Positions 45,716 through 58,296 of a stretch of 64,000 bases of DNA are shown in pieces; the stretch's first letter is position 1, and every line of letters begins with the position of its first letter. Both the position numbers and the translations under genes were made by a program. This stretch comes from Purpureocillium takamizusanense (Eukaryota; Ascomycota; Sordariomycetes; Hypocreales; Ophiocordycipitaceae): NCBI RefSeq assembly GCF_022605165.1, contig NC_063076.1:2162200-2226199 (forward strand), written 5' to 3'. Under the pieces are notes generated by a model. It was not told the origin of the DNA. It saw nothing but the letters and a program-made list of their open reading frames with translations, and ran no database searches.

Positions 45716-48700
45716 GGTGGGCCGCCGCCAGCTGTCGTCGATGTAAAGCAGCAAGGGCGGACGAGAGAGAGAGGCCAGAGGAGCGGTGGGAGATGGGTGG
45801 ATATTGGTTGTATGGCACAAGATGGTGGCGGACGGGGGGCAAGGTAGGTGAGGGTAGGTTATGGGCGGAAAGAGAAGGACGACGAGGATGATGGGGTGGG
45901 TTGGGGAAGAGGGGAAAGGTTGCTCCTTTTGTAAGGCGGTAGACGACGAGGACGAAACGACAAAGGCGATGGAGGTAGAGTAAGGGGCATCAGAGTAGAG
46001 CAGAGCGCACAGAGGAGGGCTCGCAGAGGAGGGCTTGGGCAGGGCAGGGCAGGGCAGGGCACGGGAGGATGTTTCCGGCAAGGTCCAGCAAGCAAGCAAG
46101 CAGGCGCGGCACGGTTGGCATGGGATGATGGGGTGAGTTGAGCGCGTGGCCTGCTGGCTGGCAGCGACAAGCGACGACGACGGCGGCGGCGGACCAAGGG
46201 CCGGGACGGACGGACCCATCTGGGTCGCGCTGTATGGAGCCCGTTCCGTTGGGGGTGCAGGACCGATCACGGGGCCATTCCACGCATCTGAGATGAAGAC
46301 GCGGGCGGAGACGATGCTTCGTCTAGGTACTAGGTAGCAAGGCGCAGGAACTCCTAGCACCTAGGTACTAAACCTGCATGCCTTAGTACCTAGGATAGGG
46401 TACCTACTTAGCACGAAGCGCCTCTTAGTACAGACATCTACCATGACTTTGCCTACTAATCTATCCATACCAGACGTACGTACTTCGTACATAACTATAG
46501 TACTAGCAGTATTTCGGTACGTGCTCAAGGTACTCTGCACTGCCGAAATAGGTACTGTATGCTCACCACCTCATGGGGAACGCGGCCATGGACGAGGGCG
46601 CTGTGCTGCTCGTCCGTCGTCGGACGGATAGACAGGCATGCATGCAAGCTTTAGGTTTAGGGGTGGGCCACCTTGCAGCTGACAGGACCACGCTGCCGAA
46701 CAAGAATGGAGACGGGCAGTACGAGGAAGAAGCTTAGTACCTGTTTGGGGGAAGGCGGAGGGGCAAGCACCACGTTGCACAGGGAGGGACTGACCACACC
46801 ACGAACCGCCGGTGCCACGGCGGATGCGATGCGCGCACGACAAGGCACCCCGGGGTGCCTCTCGATGTGGCATACAGTATACTTCGTATATCTCAGTGAG
46901 GCACGTACCTTACGTACTACTAGGTAGCTACTGTAGGCACGTAGTGGGATGCACGGAGCTGAGCCAGCCAGCGGCGCCTGCCCGCACTGAGTGGGTGCAG
47001 CTATCGCAATTACCTACTAATGAGGTACTAACCTTGCCAAGTTCTCATCAGGTGGACACCTTGGTGGGCACTACCTGTAGTACATGAGGTACCTACCTAC
47101 ACGTAGGTAAGGTAGGTGGTACACTTTTAAGTTGGGTGGTTTCGTCGCGAAGAGGACGAGGCAGGCCGGTCGCGGAGAGAGAGACGTCCGTCCGTTCAGG
47201 ATCCGTTTCGGTCCCGACTCTTTTTGGCATGTCCGCCTGGTGTCGATTTGAGCAGCAAGAGCCTGAAACGCAAAGCAAAGCAAGTAGGTACCTACATAGG
47301 TACTGTACTGTATAGTGCTACAGTACTGTGAAGCATCAAGGTTTAAGAAAAGTACAGAGACGTCGTGGTGGTGGTGGTGGTGGTGGTGGTGGGTGGGGAG
47401 ATGCCGCTTCGGATTGCCCTTGTCGGCTAGCCGGTGCGCCCCTCCTTCCCCGTCAGCCCTCCCCCGCAGCCGGAAGGGACCACCCACCTACATGGTCGAA
47501 GGCAGCCGCTGGCAGGACCCAGCGGGGGATCCTGGCAGACGGGACGCCTCTCTTTTTTCATCCGGAAGTGCCTCGATGCCTAAAATTAACCACTACCACC
47601 ACTGTTAGGTACAGTACCTCTATAGTAGTACTACCTTACCTTCTACACCCAACACGGGCCGCCCGGACACCGCGCGGCCTGGATGCATCCATGGCGCCGA
47701 GCTGCTGCAACCCCGCACCGAGGGCTGCTTTCCTTTGGCACGGAACCCCTCCCACCCAAGCTTCCCTCCAAGCGGGTGGGCACGCACCATGGAACGATCG
47801 CACGCCAGTTCCTGCATCAGCACTTCGTCCCTCTGTCGCCGTCTCCGCTGTACAATGTCGCCGCCGCTATTGACTCACTGGCCATGACCATACCCTTACG
47901 GGGATTCCGGTCGGTGCGGCACCGGCTGGCTCGTCGCCCGCTTCCACTCGGCCGTCCTTTCCGAAGCCAACGAGGAGAGGGCCCTGCCACTCACTGACCA
48001 GCCAAGGGAGAGAGACGACGGACCTTGGTAGTACCTAGGTAAGTACCTACCTACTGTATGCATCTGCAGACAGACATCACGGACAGCGCTGTCCCTCTTT
48101 TTATACCCCACCCACCACCTGTTGTTCCTGCATGCAGATCTGTTCTCCAATGTGGCTTCGACCGCAGACTACTGTGCCTGCCACTTGCTTGGACGCGGGC
48201 AGAAGTCCGAGTCGGTCAACAACACCACGACACCGCCGGCATGCAGCCTGCACCGAGCACGCACCTACCTATTCGCTGACCGTTGAGGTGTTCTGGAATG
48301 GCGAATTGTGGAGGGCTTTGCCCGTCCAAGCCGTCTTTGTTGTGTACCAAGTAGGAAATCTCCTGGACGTGTCGTGGGCCCAACGCGTCGTCGGCCATGC
48401 ATGTCTGGCCATGGCACTCAAGTTGGGCATCCTCTTCGTTTCTTCGGGCAATCCGCTCGAGGCATCTAAGAAAGACACATCACGGAATCCCAGGCAGGCA
48501 CCGCCGGCCCACGGCGACCGTTGATGTCGGAGCAGGCCCCATGATCTATCGTCACCTTGTTTTGCTCCTCATTCATCCCCCATGTCGGAGTCAAATTCGG
48601 CTTGCGCCGTCCGAACTTGGAGAGCGGCTAGTAGTCTTGTCAGCTGCTCACCTCAAGCCTTTGCACCACCGCGGGTTTCCCTTATCCGGTAGAATGAAAG

Positions 48701-49046
48701 GCGACGATGGCTCCGCCATTCTCCCGTCCTCCCAGCTTTGGGCTAGTCTCTCGCCACCCCTTTCCGAACTTGCGGTTATCCGTTACCCCTTGTTTTTCGC
48801 CTCAGCAGACTCACTTAGTCTGCTGGTCAGTTACGGTATAGAGAGGGGGCTAACATACCGAGCCCTTGACTCTATCCCTCAAGGTGCCTCGAGTCGTTTA
48901 TAACCGTCGCCCGTCCGACTCGAGTCCGGCCGATTCATTCGTCACATGCGGTAGTGGAACCCGGATGTTGGACGGCTTTGAAACACGTTCATACAATATG
49001 GGGGAAGAAGACGTCCAGCAAGGGGTATGCAATTGCCGTATCTACC
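45716..49046. other. 3.3-kb gene-poor region with simple repeats and GTAC-rich islands
   Basis: The first part is the SDR promoter, with CT-rich and GGGCA-repeat tracts near 46037-46060 and (CAAG)n near 46087-46100. GTAC/TACCTAGGTA islands occupy about 46320-46560, 46895-47330 and 48025-48060. A perfect (GGT)n microsatellite lies at about 47365-47391. Long open frames (for example 47328-47873) run through these repeats and are not credible genes. From about 48060 to 49046 the composition is normal, but no protein was recognised. Confidence 0.6.
47365..47391 (+). repeat. (GGT)n microsatellite
   Basis: About nine GGT triplets in a row interrupt a GTAC-rich island. The tract is likely to vary in length between strains. 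Confidence 0.85.
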
Positions 49047-50912
49047 CTAGTTCGATATCCACTGGAACATCGTGACCGCAGTGGTGTATACCATGGCTAT
49101 AATGCCCAACACCATCAAAGCCACGTCCAAAGCCTTGGCTGAGCTTGACTCTGCAACACCCCTGTAGTGCAGGTATGCAGGGTATATGTACACCAATGGG
49201 ACGCAGGCGAAGCTGCCAATGAGAGCAACAAACTTGTCCAGGTCTGTGGCGCCCACCATGCCAATGGCGACGCAAAGAGCCATGACCGCGGCCCGAATGG
49301 CATTTTTCTTCCACTTGATGGCGGTGCTCTTCTTGCCAGTTGCTCGCTCGCCAAACAGAGACGTCTCAATGATGCGCACAGCTGGGAAAAGCTGCACTGG
49401 CTCCCCCCCAAGGACAGCCAGCGAGTACAGAAACTGCACAGCATTGACCAGAGCTGAATCTTGAGGGAAATTCGAAATAACCTGAATTTTGGTCCGTTCC
49501 CCGAATGTGGCGTAGCACAAGGCGCCGACAGATGTGAAAATGATTGTAATGAGCAGCATGACAAAGTAAAGGAGGGGACCGAAGTGCTGGGGCTTCTTCA
49601 TGCTCGATTGGATCGGCAGGATAAGTCCGATGCCTTCGAACGTGAAGATGGCTGAGCCGATGGTCAATGTGAAGTCGTAAGGGTTGAATAAACGAACAGT
49701 GGGCTCCATGCCAGTTCGAGACAGCGTCCAGATATCAAAATACCAAATGTAGACAAGGCCAACCAGAATAAAGACGTCTGCTAGCAGAGCCACCGGACCG
49801 AGTTTAGATATGTTGCGAATGAGTGCCAAGGGAATGAGCGGCACGAGTTGGAGAGCAATAAGGCCTGGCACGCCCAAACTTGAGCCGTGTCGGCCTGGGG
49901 TCACGGCATCGAGAAATGCCCACAGGTTTTCCGCGGTGAAAATGAGACCTGCGCAGACAAAGCCGAGCTGGGACAGGGCGATAGAGGCGAGGACGAGGCC
50001 GCGGAATCGAGGCCCGATGATTGCGGCGCCCAACTCACCGTATCCCCCACCGTATTTCTGGCGACAATCAAGAAGTAGACGAAAACAGACACAGTTGATG
50101 AGCGAGACAATAACAAGCGTAAGCGATGAGAAAAGTATGCCGCCGTTGCGAAACGCCTTTGGTAGAAACATGATGCCTGTGCCAATAAACGCCTTTAAAA
50201 GGGTGAAGAAAGTCTTGATGGTGCTGGCATCTCCGGCTCGGCCTTGGCGCCGGGAGATCCTGCGATGGCCCATTGACGGGCGAGGTAGAAGAGGGCGCCG
50301 CTCGCCGGCCCCGTCGTCCTCGCGTTCGTCTATGGCAGATTCATCCTCGGACGTATCGGCGTCCTCTAGGTCCTCACCGGCGAAACTGCCGTAGAGCTCC
50401 AGAAAATCGACAAAGTTCCTGGCCACGACGAGCGGCCCACTAAGACGGCGCTGCCGAGCGCGGTACTGCAAATGCTGGCGGCGGAAACCTCCGGGCTCCC
50501 GCTGCTCCGGATAAGAAAGCTCGTCGGCTGGATGAAGTCGGGGGGACGGCTGGTGGGAGAAGGTGGCAGCCCGGCGGAGAGAGTTGGCGCGGGCCTTGAT
50601 CTTGTACATGTCGCGGTGAATGTCACCCCCCTGAAGCTTCAACGACGATTCGGCAGCCTCGCCACTGGGAGGAGTCTGATCTTCGACCAGCGCATCATTG
50701 CTAGACGCAACGGTTGACACGAACTCCGGCGGATCCTGTAGTGCGAACGGTGACTGTGCGGGAGACAATTGCTCCGCAGGCTGCGTCGCCAAGCTGGCCT
50801 CGGGGTCGGCCGAGTAGCCATCCGGCAGGAAACGGTCGAGGATGGCGGCTTGTCGTCTGCTGTGCCCGCTGCCCACGCTGCCTGGCGTGACTTGGTCGCT
50901 GTGATCGGCCAT
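49047..50912 (-). CDS. Vacuolar-type amino acid transporter (AVT3/AVT4-like, AAAP family)
   Basis: A single exon of 621 residues. The first about 250 residues are hydrophilic and disordered, with an acidic part (AGEDLEDADTSEDES) and an acidic dileucine-type motif (ERRPLLPRP) that may direct sorting to the vacuole. The transporter domain begins STIKTFFTLLKAFIGTGIMFLPKAFRNGG, the classic first helix of the amino acid/auxin permease family, and contains about eleven membrane helices ending WISN. GSAIFTFEGIGLILPIQSSM and YATFGERTKIQVISNFP are family marks. Yeast Avt3 and Avt4 export neutral amino acids from the vacuole; the same role here is inference. The adjacent same-strand gene is LYS12, about 600 bp away. 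Confidence 0.9.
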   Translation of the reverse strand: MADHSDQVTPGSVGSGHSRRQAAILDRFLPDGYSADPEASLATQPAEQLSPAQSPFALQDPPEFVSTVASSNDALVEDQTPPSGEAAESSLKLQGGDIHRDMYKIKARANSLRRAATFSHQPSPRLHPADELSYPEQREPGGFRRQHLQYRARQRRLSGPLVVARNFVDFLELYGSFAGEDLEDADTSEDESAIDEREDDGAGERRPLLPRPSMGHRRISRRQGRAGDASTIKTFFTLLKAFIGTGIMFLPKAFRNGGILFSSLTLVIVSLINCVCFRLLLDCRQKYGGGYGELGAAIIGPRFRGLVLASIALSQLGFVCAGLIFTAENLWAFLDAVTPGRHGSSLGVPGLIALQLVPLIPLALIRNISKLGPVALLADVFILVGLVYIWYFDIWTLSRTGMEPTVRLFNPYDFTLTIGSAIFTFEGIGLILPIQSSMKKPQHFGPLLYFVMLLITIIFTSVGALCYATFGERTKIQVISNFPQDSALVNAVQFLYSLAVLGGEPVQLFPAVRIIETSLFGERATGKKSTAIKWKKNAIRAAVMALCVAIGMVGATDLDKFVALIGSFACVPLVYIYPAYLHYRGVAESSSAKALDVALMVLGIIAMVYTTAVTMFQWISN

Positions 50913-51510
50913 GCCTTCAACGTAATTGGAAGCTCGATGGCGGGAAGACTAGGAGTTGTCTAGTGAGAGCGGCCCTTGACGAACCCTAGCCCGGCTTCAG
51001 CAATAGCTGTCCAGGACCAAGAACAGTGATAGGAAACGAGTTTAGTGGAATGTGCTCCGGCCATCACAGATGATGACTCTTGAGAAGCGGGACTGTTTGG
51101 TTCGTGTAGACACGGCAACGCTGGGCAGTCAGTCGATTTGACTTGCTTGCGGCCTGGCTAGGTGACAGTCGTAATGGCCAAGAGCAAGCGACGTCGAAGA
51201 GGATTGCCAAGGACTCGAGATCGGCCAAGCTCATGAGCTGAAGCTCTGATAACTGGGACAGTCAAAGTGGAGAACGGTGAATTATGGAAATCGGACGGAG
51301 GAGACTATAGAATGGGTCTTGAGCCCACCCGGACCGGAAAAACTGAATGCCAATTGAGCGTACCACTAACAAATTATGATATGAGTCAGAAGTCAAAACG
51401 CGACTCAATAAATATCAATGTCAATGCTAGAACTTCGTCTTATTAAAATTATGACGTATACCATCTTATATTATAATACACAAACGTGTCTTTCCTTCTA
51501 TTCTACCTCT
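50913..51510. other. Intergenic region: AVT promoter and LYS12 3' region
   Basis: The stretch separates two minus-strand genes. It contains a perfect TGAGTCA site at 51382-51388, the consensus bound by the fungal general amino acid control factor CPC1/Gcn4, about 470 bp upstream of the transporter ATG. The 3' portion near LYS12 is A+T-rich, as expected of a 3' untranslated region. Confidence 0.5.
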
Positions 51511-52652
<1,142 letters not shown>

Positions 52653-53263
52653 GGTACCTATATTCCTGAGGGGTAAAGGTAGGAGGGAGTGGAAGAAGAG
52701 ACCTAGCCGTTAGTTAAGAGCACGAGTGGTGGGCCCGCGCATGACTGCCCGTTATTACTACTTAGTAAAGCCCTACTCGGTACGCGCGGTTATACTAACC
52801 GCGATTTTAAATAGTAATATTAGGACCCGCTTTCCGGCTTATATAGGCTAGGGTTCTAAGCTAATATACTATATTATATAGTAAATTTCTAACGCCCGGG
52901 CATAAATAGCAAGCCTATAATAAAGTGCTAGGACAGAACGTATACACGCGGACCCAGGTAGAGAATTAGGGCACGTACGTAACGCCCCCGAACCATGGGG
53001 TATTAGAGCCCGTCTAGCTAGCGAACTAAAAGCTTAAACCAATAAGCTTTAGTCTTATAATACTATTACCTTTATAATTGTCTAATTCTACTATTGCTTC
53101 TCTTACTTAACTACCGAACTAATATCTAGCGAGTAAGCTATTATAAAGCCTATATTAGCTATAGTAGGCTTATACTAGTTATAGTTAAGGTTATAATTTT
53201 TAATTTATTACTTAATTTTAATTAATACTTTTTATTAATTAACTAAAGGTATATATCTTATTA

Positions 53264-53305
<42 letters not shown>

Positions 53306-56196
53306 CTAATTAAGCCTAAATAGATTATTTAAGGGTAAAAAGTAAATTTATTAGAAAACTTTATATAAGGTAAAAAACTAATATAGTTAATTTAATAAAT
53401 TAATTTATAAAAAGATAAGTATTAATCTTATTATTAATATTAAAGAGATATAACTAAAAATATAGCTAATAGTTATAATTTATAATTACTCTATTTTATA
53501 CTATTAAATTAAGGTTTATTAATATAATAGTATAATATATAAGTAAATTTAAAGCTTAATAATATAGCCTTATAGCTAAGGTAATTAAGGCTAGTTAATA
53601 TATAGTTAGCTATAAAGTAATATATTAAATAAAAGATTTATAAGTTAATTCTATTAAATTTTATTATTATATATTATTATTTATATTTAATAAGTTAATT
53701 ATATAAAGTTAAGCTAATTAATTAAAGTTAAGTACTTTAAATATAAAAACTTACTTTTCCTTTTTTTTTCTTATCTTTATTTTATTCCTTTATAATAAGT
53801 TTAATATTTATTAACTTATTAGCCTATTATTTCTTAAGTAATATTAATATTATTTTAATTATTATATTTTATATATTATAATAATAATAATTAATATTAT
53901 TATATTATTATATTTATTATTATAATAATATTAAATTTAATATATCTCTTTTATTTTTAAATTAATTATATATTATTAATAATTATAGTTAAAGCTTAAA
54001 AAGTTTAATTACCTTTATATATATTATATTAAATATTAAAGTTATTTTAATTTAGCCCTTTATAATAATATTATTAAAAATAATTTAATTAAAATATATA
54101 TTACTTAAAATAATATAATAATAATTATTAAATAATTTTTTACTTTTTAAAAATATAATAATATTAATAATAAAAAAAGCTATTAATTATATTAATTAAT
54201 ATTTATTATATTTAAAAAACTATAATATATATTTATTATATTATAATTATAAAGATAAAAGTTAAAAAAAGAATATAATATTAAATAATTATACTTTTAT
54301 TATTAAGCTATAAAATATATAATTAAGGATATTTTATTTCTATTATATTTTATATTTATTAGTTATATAAATAAGTTATTTATAAGTCTATATATATAAA
54401 TAAATAAGTTTAATATTTAATAAATAATTATTATATTAATAATATTATAAAAGTAAATAATATAATCTTTTTAAATATTTATTTATTATTATTAAAGTTA
54501 TTCTTTATTAATATTTAATAATTAATAAACTTTATAATAGTTTAATATTATTATAATCTTTAATTTTAAAGATAAAATTAAAGTAAAGTAAAAGCCTTAT
54601 ATATATATATATATTAAAGTATAAATATTTAAATACTTTATTATTATAAAGTTAAATAAAAAAGGTTTAATAAAGAAAAAAAAGAAAAGATATATTTCTT
54701 TATAATACTTAACTTATAAGTATATTTAGAGTCTTTAAAGTCTTAAAAATCTTAAATATTATAAGATTTTTTTAAATAATAAATATATTATAAATAAAAT
54801 AAGTTATTATATTTATTATTTTAAATTAAATAATTTTAAAGGCTATTTATTAAATATAAAAAGTAATATATTATTAATATTTAATTAAATAAATATTTTA
54901 TTTTTATTTTTATTATATTATTTTAATAAAGGGGAGGGGATAAATATATAAAATAATATTAAGTTATAATTATATAATATTATAAAGTAATTAATAAATA
55001 ATATAAAAGTATTTATTATTATCCCTTTAATATTAAAGTATTATTTTTTATTTATTTTAAATTAAATTAAAATATTAAATTAAAAAAAGGAAATATCTAA
55101 TACTTAAAAATTAAAATAAATAGCTATTATATAAGCTAATATATCTAAAAGGTATAAAAATTAAATATAATTTTATATATTATAAAGAATATAAATTAAA
55201 ATTCTTTAAGCTTTAAAAAAAATAAAAAATAATAAGCTAACTTTTATTTATTATTATATAAATATTTTAATATTAAGATATTTAAGATATTATATTAAAG
55301 TAAATAAGCTTAATAGCTAATATACTTTATATATATTTAAATAAAAATACTAAATTTATATTTAAATAAGCTTTTATAAAGTTATAAAATATATTTTATT
55401 AATAAAGTATATATAAAAAGTATTCCTTTTAATTTAATAATATATTATTTAAATATTTAAAAAATACTTTTTTAAAATTATATTTTATTTATATTATTAA
55501 TATAATTTATATTTATTATATAAATAAAATACTTTAAAAGTAAGATCTATTTATATTATTATAATTATATCTTAATAATTATTTATTAAGCTTTATTAAA
55601 TATACTTTAATATATTTTAAATATTTATTTACCTTTAATCTTTAAAAAAAATAGTTAAATTAAGGTTAAATTAAAACCCGAAATAAAGATAAAAGATTTT
55701 ATATAAAAGACTTAAATTAATATAAACTTAAAAGTATTTCTCTTAATATTAAAGTATATTATATAGTATTATTAATAATTATTAATATTTAAATAGTATT
55801 AAAGTAGATTATTTAAATATATTAAAGGTATAATCTTTATAATAATATTATTATATATTTAAATATAAAATATTAATATATAATCTTTTTTAATATACTT
55901 TAAAGTAAAATAAAAGATTAATATATTATTTATTATTCTTTTTTAATTATTTAATATATTTAAAATAAAGGATTAATTTAAGCTTTTTAAGTTTTCTTTA
56001 ATAAATAAATTTATATTAAACTTTTTTTAAATTAATATAATTAAAGCCCTTTTAATTAAAATAATAATAATTAACTTTAATATTTTTTATATATTTTAAA
56101 AATAAAACTTAATAATATATATTTATTAAGTTATTATTTTATAATATATTAAAAATAAAAAGATATTAATTATGTTAATATTTATAAAGTTAATAA

Positions 56197-56656
56197 TTAA
56201 TATAAATAAATTATATATTAATAAACTTAAATATTAATCTTAAATCGTTAATTATTTCTTTTTTATAAAAAATTTAATATTTTATTAATATTTTAATTAT
56301 TAAGGCTTTAAATATATTTTATAATATTATATAAAGGTAGCTTTATATTAATTTTATATTTTCACGCTAGTAAAATAAAAATAATAAAGTATATTTAATA
56401 AAAGATAATTTAAAGAAATATTAATATATTAATTATAAAGAATATTATTACTTTAATAACTATAAATACTTTAAGAAATAAAATAGAAAAGAAAAAAAAT
56501 AAATAGCCTTTATTACTTACCCTTAAATCTTTTTAATCTCTATAAAGCTTATTTTATAAATAAATAAACTTTAATTAAGCTTAATATTATAAAAGCTTTA
56601 TATTTTTAATATTTAATTATAAAAAAAGATAATTAATAAACCTTAAATATATTATC
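56197..56656 (+). repeat. Direct repeat of about 460 bp, copy 1
   Basis: This stretch matches 63515-63978 closely in the same orientation, for example TTAAGGCTTTAAATATATTT and AATAGCCTTTATTA segments in the same order. Differences are mostly C/T and G/A. It is followed by the Lys/Glu-rich frame end, suggesting it is the 3' part of a transposon coding region. Confidence 0.75.
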
Positions 56657-56791
56657 GCTACTTTTATTAAGGCTCCTTTTATCGCCGCTATTATTATTAC
56701 TATTATTATTATTAAAGAGGAAAATAAAGAGAAAGATAAAGAAAAGGATAAAGAAAAGGTAAAGGAGGAGTAATTATATCCTATAAGGTAG

Positions 56792-56811
56792 CCCCCCTTT
56801 TTTAAGGGGGG
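56792..56811. repeat. GC-capped hairpin (CCCCCCTT / AAGGGGGG)
   Basis: An 8-bp perfect stem with a TTTT loop stands out in nearly pure A+T sequence, 20 bp after the stop of the Lys/Glu-rich frame remnant. It may be the polypurine region or another 3' structure of the former element. Confidence 0.6.
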
Positions 56812-56930
56812 TAAAGTTAATATTAATATTTCTTTTTAATATTTTTTATTAATCTATTTTATAAAATATTTATATACTTTAATATACTTTATTTTTTAAG
56901 TAGCTCTTATATTAGCTTAAAATACTTATT

Positions 56931-57446
56931 TATTAGTCTATAACTATATAATATAACTATATAATATAACTAAAAATACCTATTAGGTATTTAATATATA
57001 TCTAATAGATAAATTATAAAAGAGACTAGGTAATAATAGGTATAGTCTAAATTACTATATAGAGACTAGCCCGACCTATAAAACTAGTCTCTAGCTATAA
57101 CGCTACGCTAAATATAGCTATAGGTCTAGACTAAAGACTAAAGCTACGCTAAATTCAGCTATAGGTCTAGACTTAAGACTAAAGCCACGCTGAATTCAGC
57201 TATAACGCCAAGCTGAAAAATAGTATTAGACCGACGGATAGATAATCAGACCGAAGGCCGAGTCTATTTTATTATATATAGGACCGTTACCTCCCAGTCT
57301 AGACGAGATAGAAGATTAAGCAATTCAATACCTTTATTATCTCTTCTACCTATTTTATCTCTCTATTATTATTACCCCTTTTATCTCTTATATCCCTATT
57401 TCCTTATTATCTCTACCTTCTTCTGCCTTTATCCCTCTTTCTTATA
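56931..57446 (+). mobile_element. Copia LTR copy A (plus orientation)
   Basis: About 516 bp from TATTAGTCTATAAC to CCCTCTTTCTTATA, the same ends (inverted) as the solo LTR at 62244-62751. It contains the LTR core with GACCGAAGGCCGAGTC and a TATTATATATAGGACC TATA-box region. Its first 100 bp are more heavily mutated than in the other copies. It abuts the minus-strand gag remnant at 57447; flanking pentamers (TTATT and GTAGT) do not form a clear target duplication. Confidence 0.8.
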
Positions 57447-58280
57447 GTAGTCCCTAGCTTTATAGCTAGATAGCTTATAATAGGTATAATATTTCCCTTT
57501 TTGGGCTTTAAAGCTATTTTTAGCCTTAGCCCGGCCCTTATAAGGGGGCCCCTTCTTAGTTAGGAAGGTATAGCTATTAGTATAGCTATTATCTTTCGTA
57601 TATAGCCTTTTTAATTCGTCGAGAAGGCTAGCGAATAAGGTCTCGAGCGTATAGGCCTATGGGTTATTGCGGAGACTTTAGGTAATATTCGATATAATCC
57701 CTTCGTAGTCTTCCGTCAGATTATTTAAAACCTAAGCTATTATTACCGTTTTAGGCAATTCTAGCTTTTTAGCCTCTAATTGGTCGGTTAGCTCTTTAAC
57801 CTTATTTAAAAACTCTTCTATAGAGTTATATTTCATTAAGGTTAGATCGAAGAACTCCTTTATAGTAAGAAATTCGCTAGCAAAGCCTTTAGGGCTATAT
57901 AGCTCCTTTAAGGCTAGCTAAGCTATATTAGCAGTCTTTTTATACTGAATTTAGACTAGTAGTCCGTCTTCGAGCATTAGCTTTATAGTAGCTAATGCCT
58001 TATCTTCTAATTCGTCTAGCTTAATCGGGCTAGCGCTATTAGAAGGGGAAATCGTAGTCTAAAGACCTTCCCTTATAAGTATAGCTTCGGCTCGAAGAGC
58101 CTAAAGGGTATAGTTAGTAGACCCTTTAAGCTTAGGAAAGGTTATCTTTTCAGTTAAGATAGAAGATATCTTTCCTATATAGGAAGGTAATTGCCGTAAT
58201 AGGAAGGTATAAGTATAAAAGGGTATATAATATATAGGATAGAAGGGATTAAAGAGACCTATTTCCTATAGCTATAGCTA
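57447..58280 (-). pseudogene. RIP-degraded Copia gag remnant with mutated zinc knuckle
   Basis: On the minus strand, between the LTR/primer site at 58281-59141 and LTR copy A, partly readable frames look like a Ty1/Copia gag. At 57447-57500 the frame reads KGKYYTYYKLSSYKARDY. The spacing matches a CX2CX4HX4C zinc knuckle (codons at 57486-57488, 57477-57479, 57462-57464 and 57447-57449), but all four ligand positions are tyrosine (TAT or TAC). The frame is cut off by LTR A directly after the knuckle. The copy cannot be functional. Confidence 0.7.
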
Positions 58281-58296
58281 ACCCGGGCTTATAACC
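58281..58296 (-). other. Probable primer binding site of half-tRNA(iMet) type
   Basis: Directly after the inner end of LTR copy B the minus strand reads GGTTATAAGCCCGGGT. Copia elements that prime from a cleaved initiator tRNA-Met have a site complementary to the anticodon arm (GGTTATGGGCCC in Drosophila copia). One A here fits a G-to-A RIP change. It gives copy B its identity as a 5' LTR of a minus-strand element. Confidence 0.6.

Larger units (their letters stand above)
52750..56930. repeat. A+T-rich RIP-degraded block, left part
   Basis: From about 52,750 the sequence turns A+T-rich, passing through a transition zone (52,750-53,060) that still has CCCGGGC and CGCGGACCC-like remnants, and then becomes almost pure A+T, with a (TA)n run near 53,268-53,302. 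No frame survives. A Lys/Glu-rich end of a former plus-strand frame is readable at about 56,698-56,772 (KEENKEKDKEKDKEK, stop TAA), followed by a hairpin at 56,792-56,811. This is consistent with heavily mutated transposons. Confidence 0.75.

Noticed and set aside
45716..46360. N-terminal extension of the SDR frame to 46360
   Set aside because: The added residues are low-complexity Pro/Ser-rich sequence from a repeat-rich stretch; the ATG at 45715 gives a plausible targeting sequence and normal length.
47328..47873. A 181-codon plus-strand open frame
   Set aside because: It runs through the (GGT)n microsatellite and a GTAC-rich island and gives poly-Gly and low-complexity sequence with no family resemblance.
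53268..53302. (TA)n run as a possible centromere or origin
   Set aside because: Simple TA runs are expected in RIP-mutated DNA; nothing else supports such a role.
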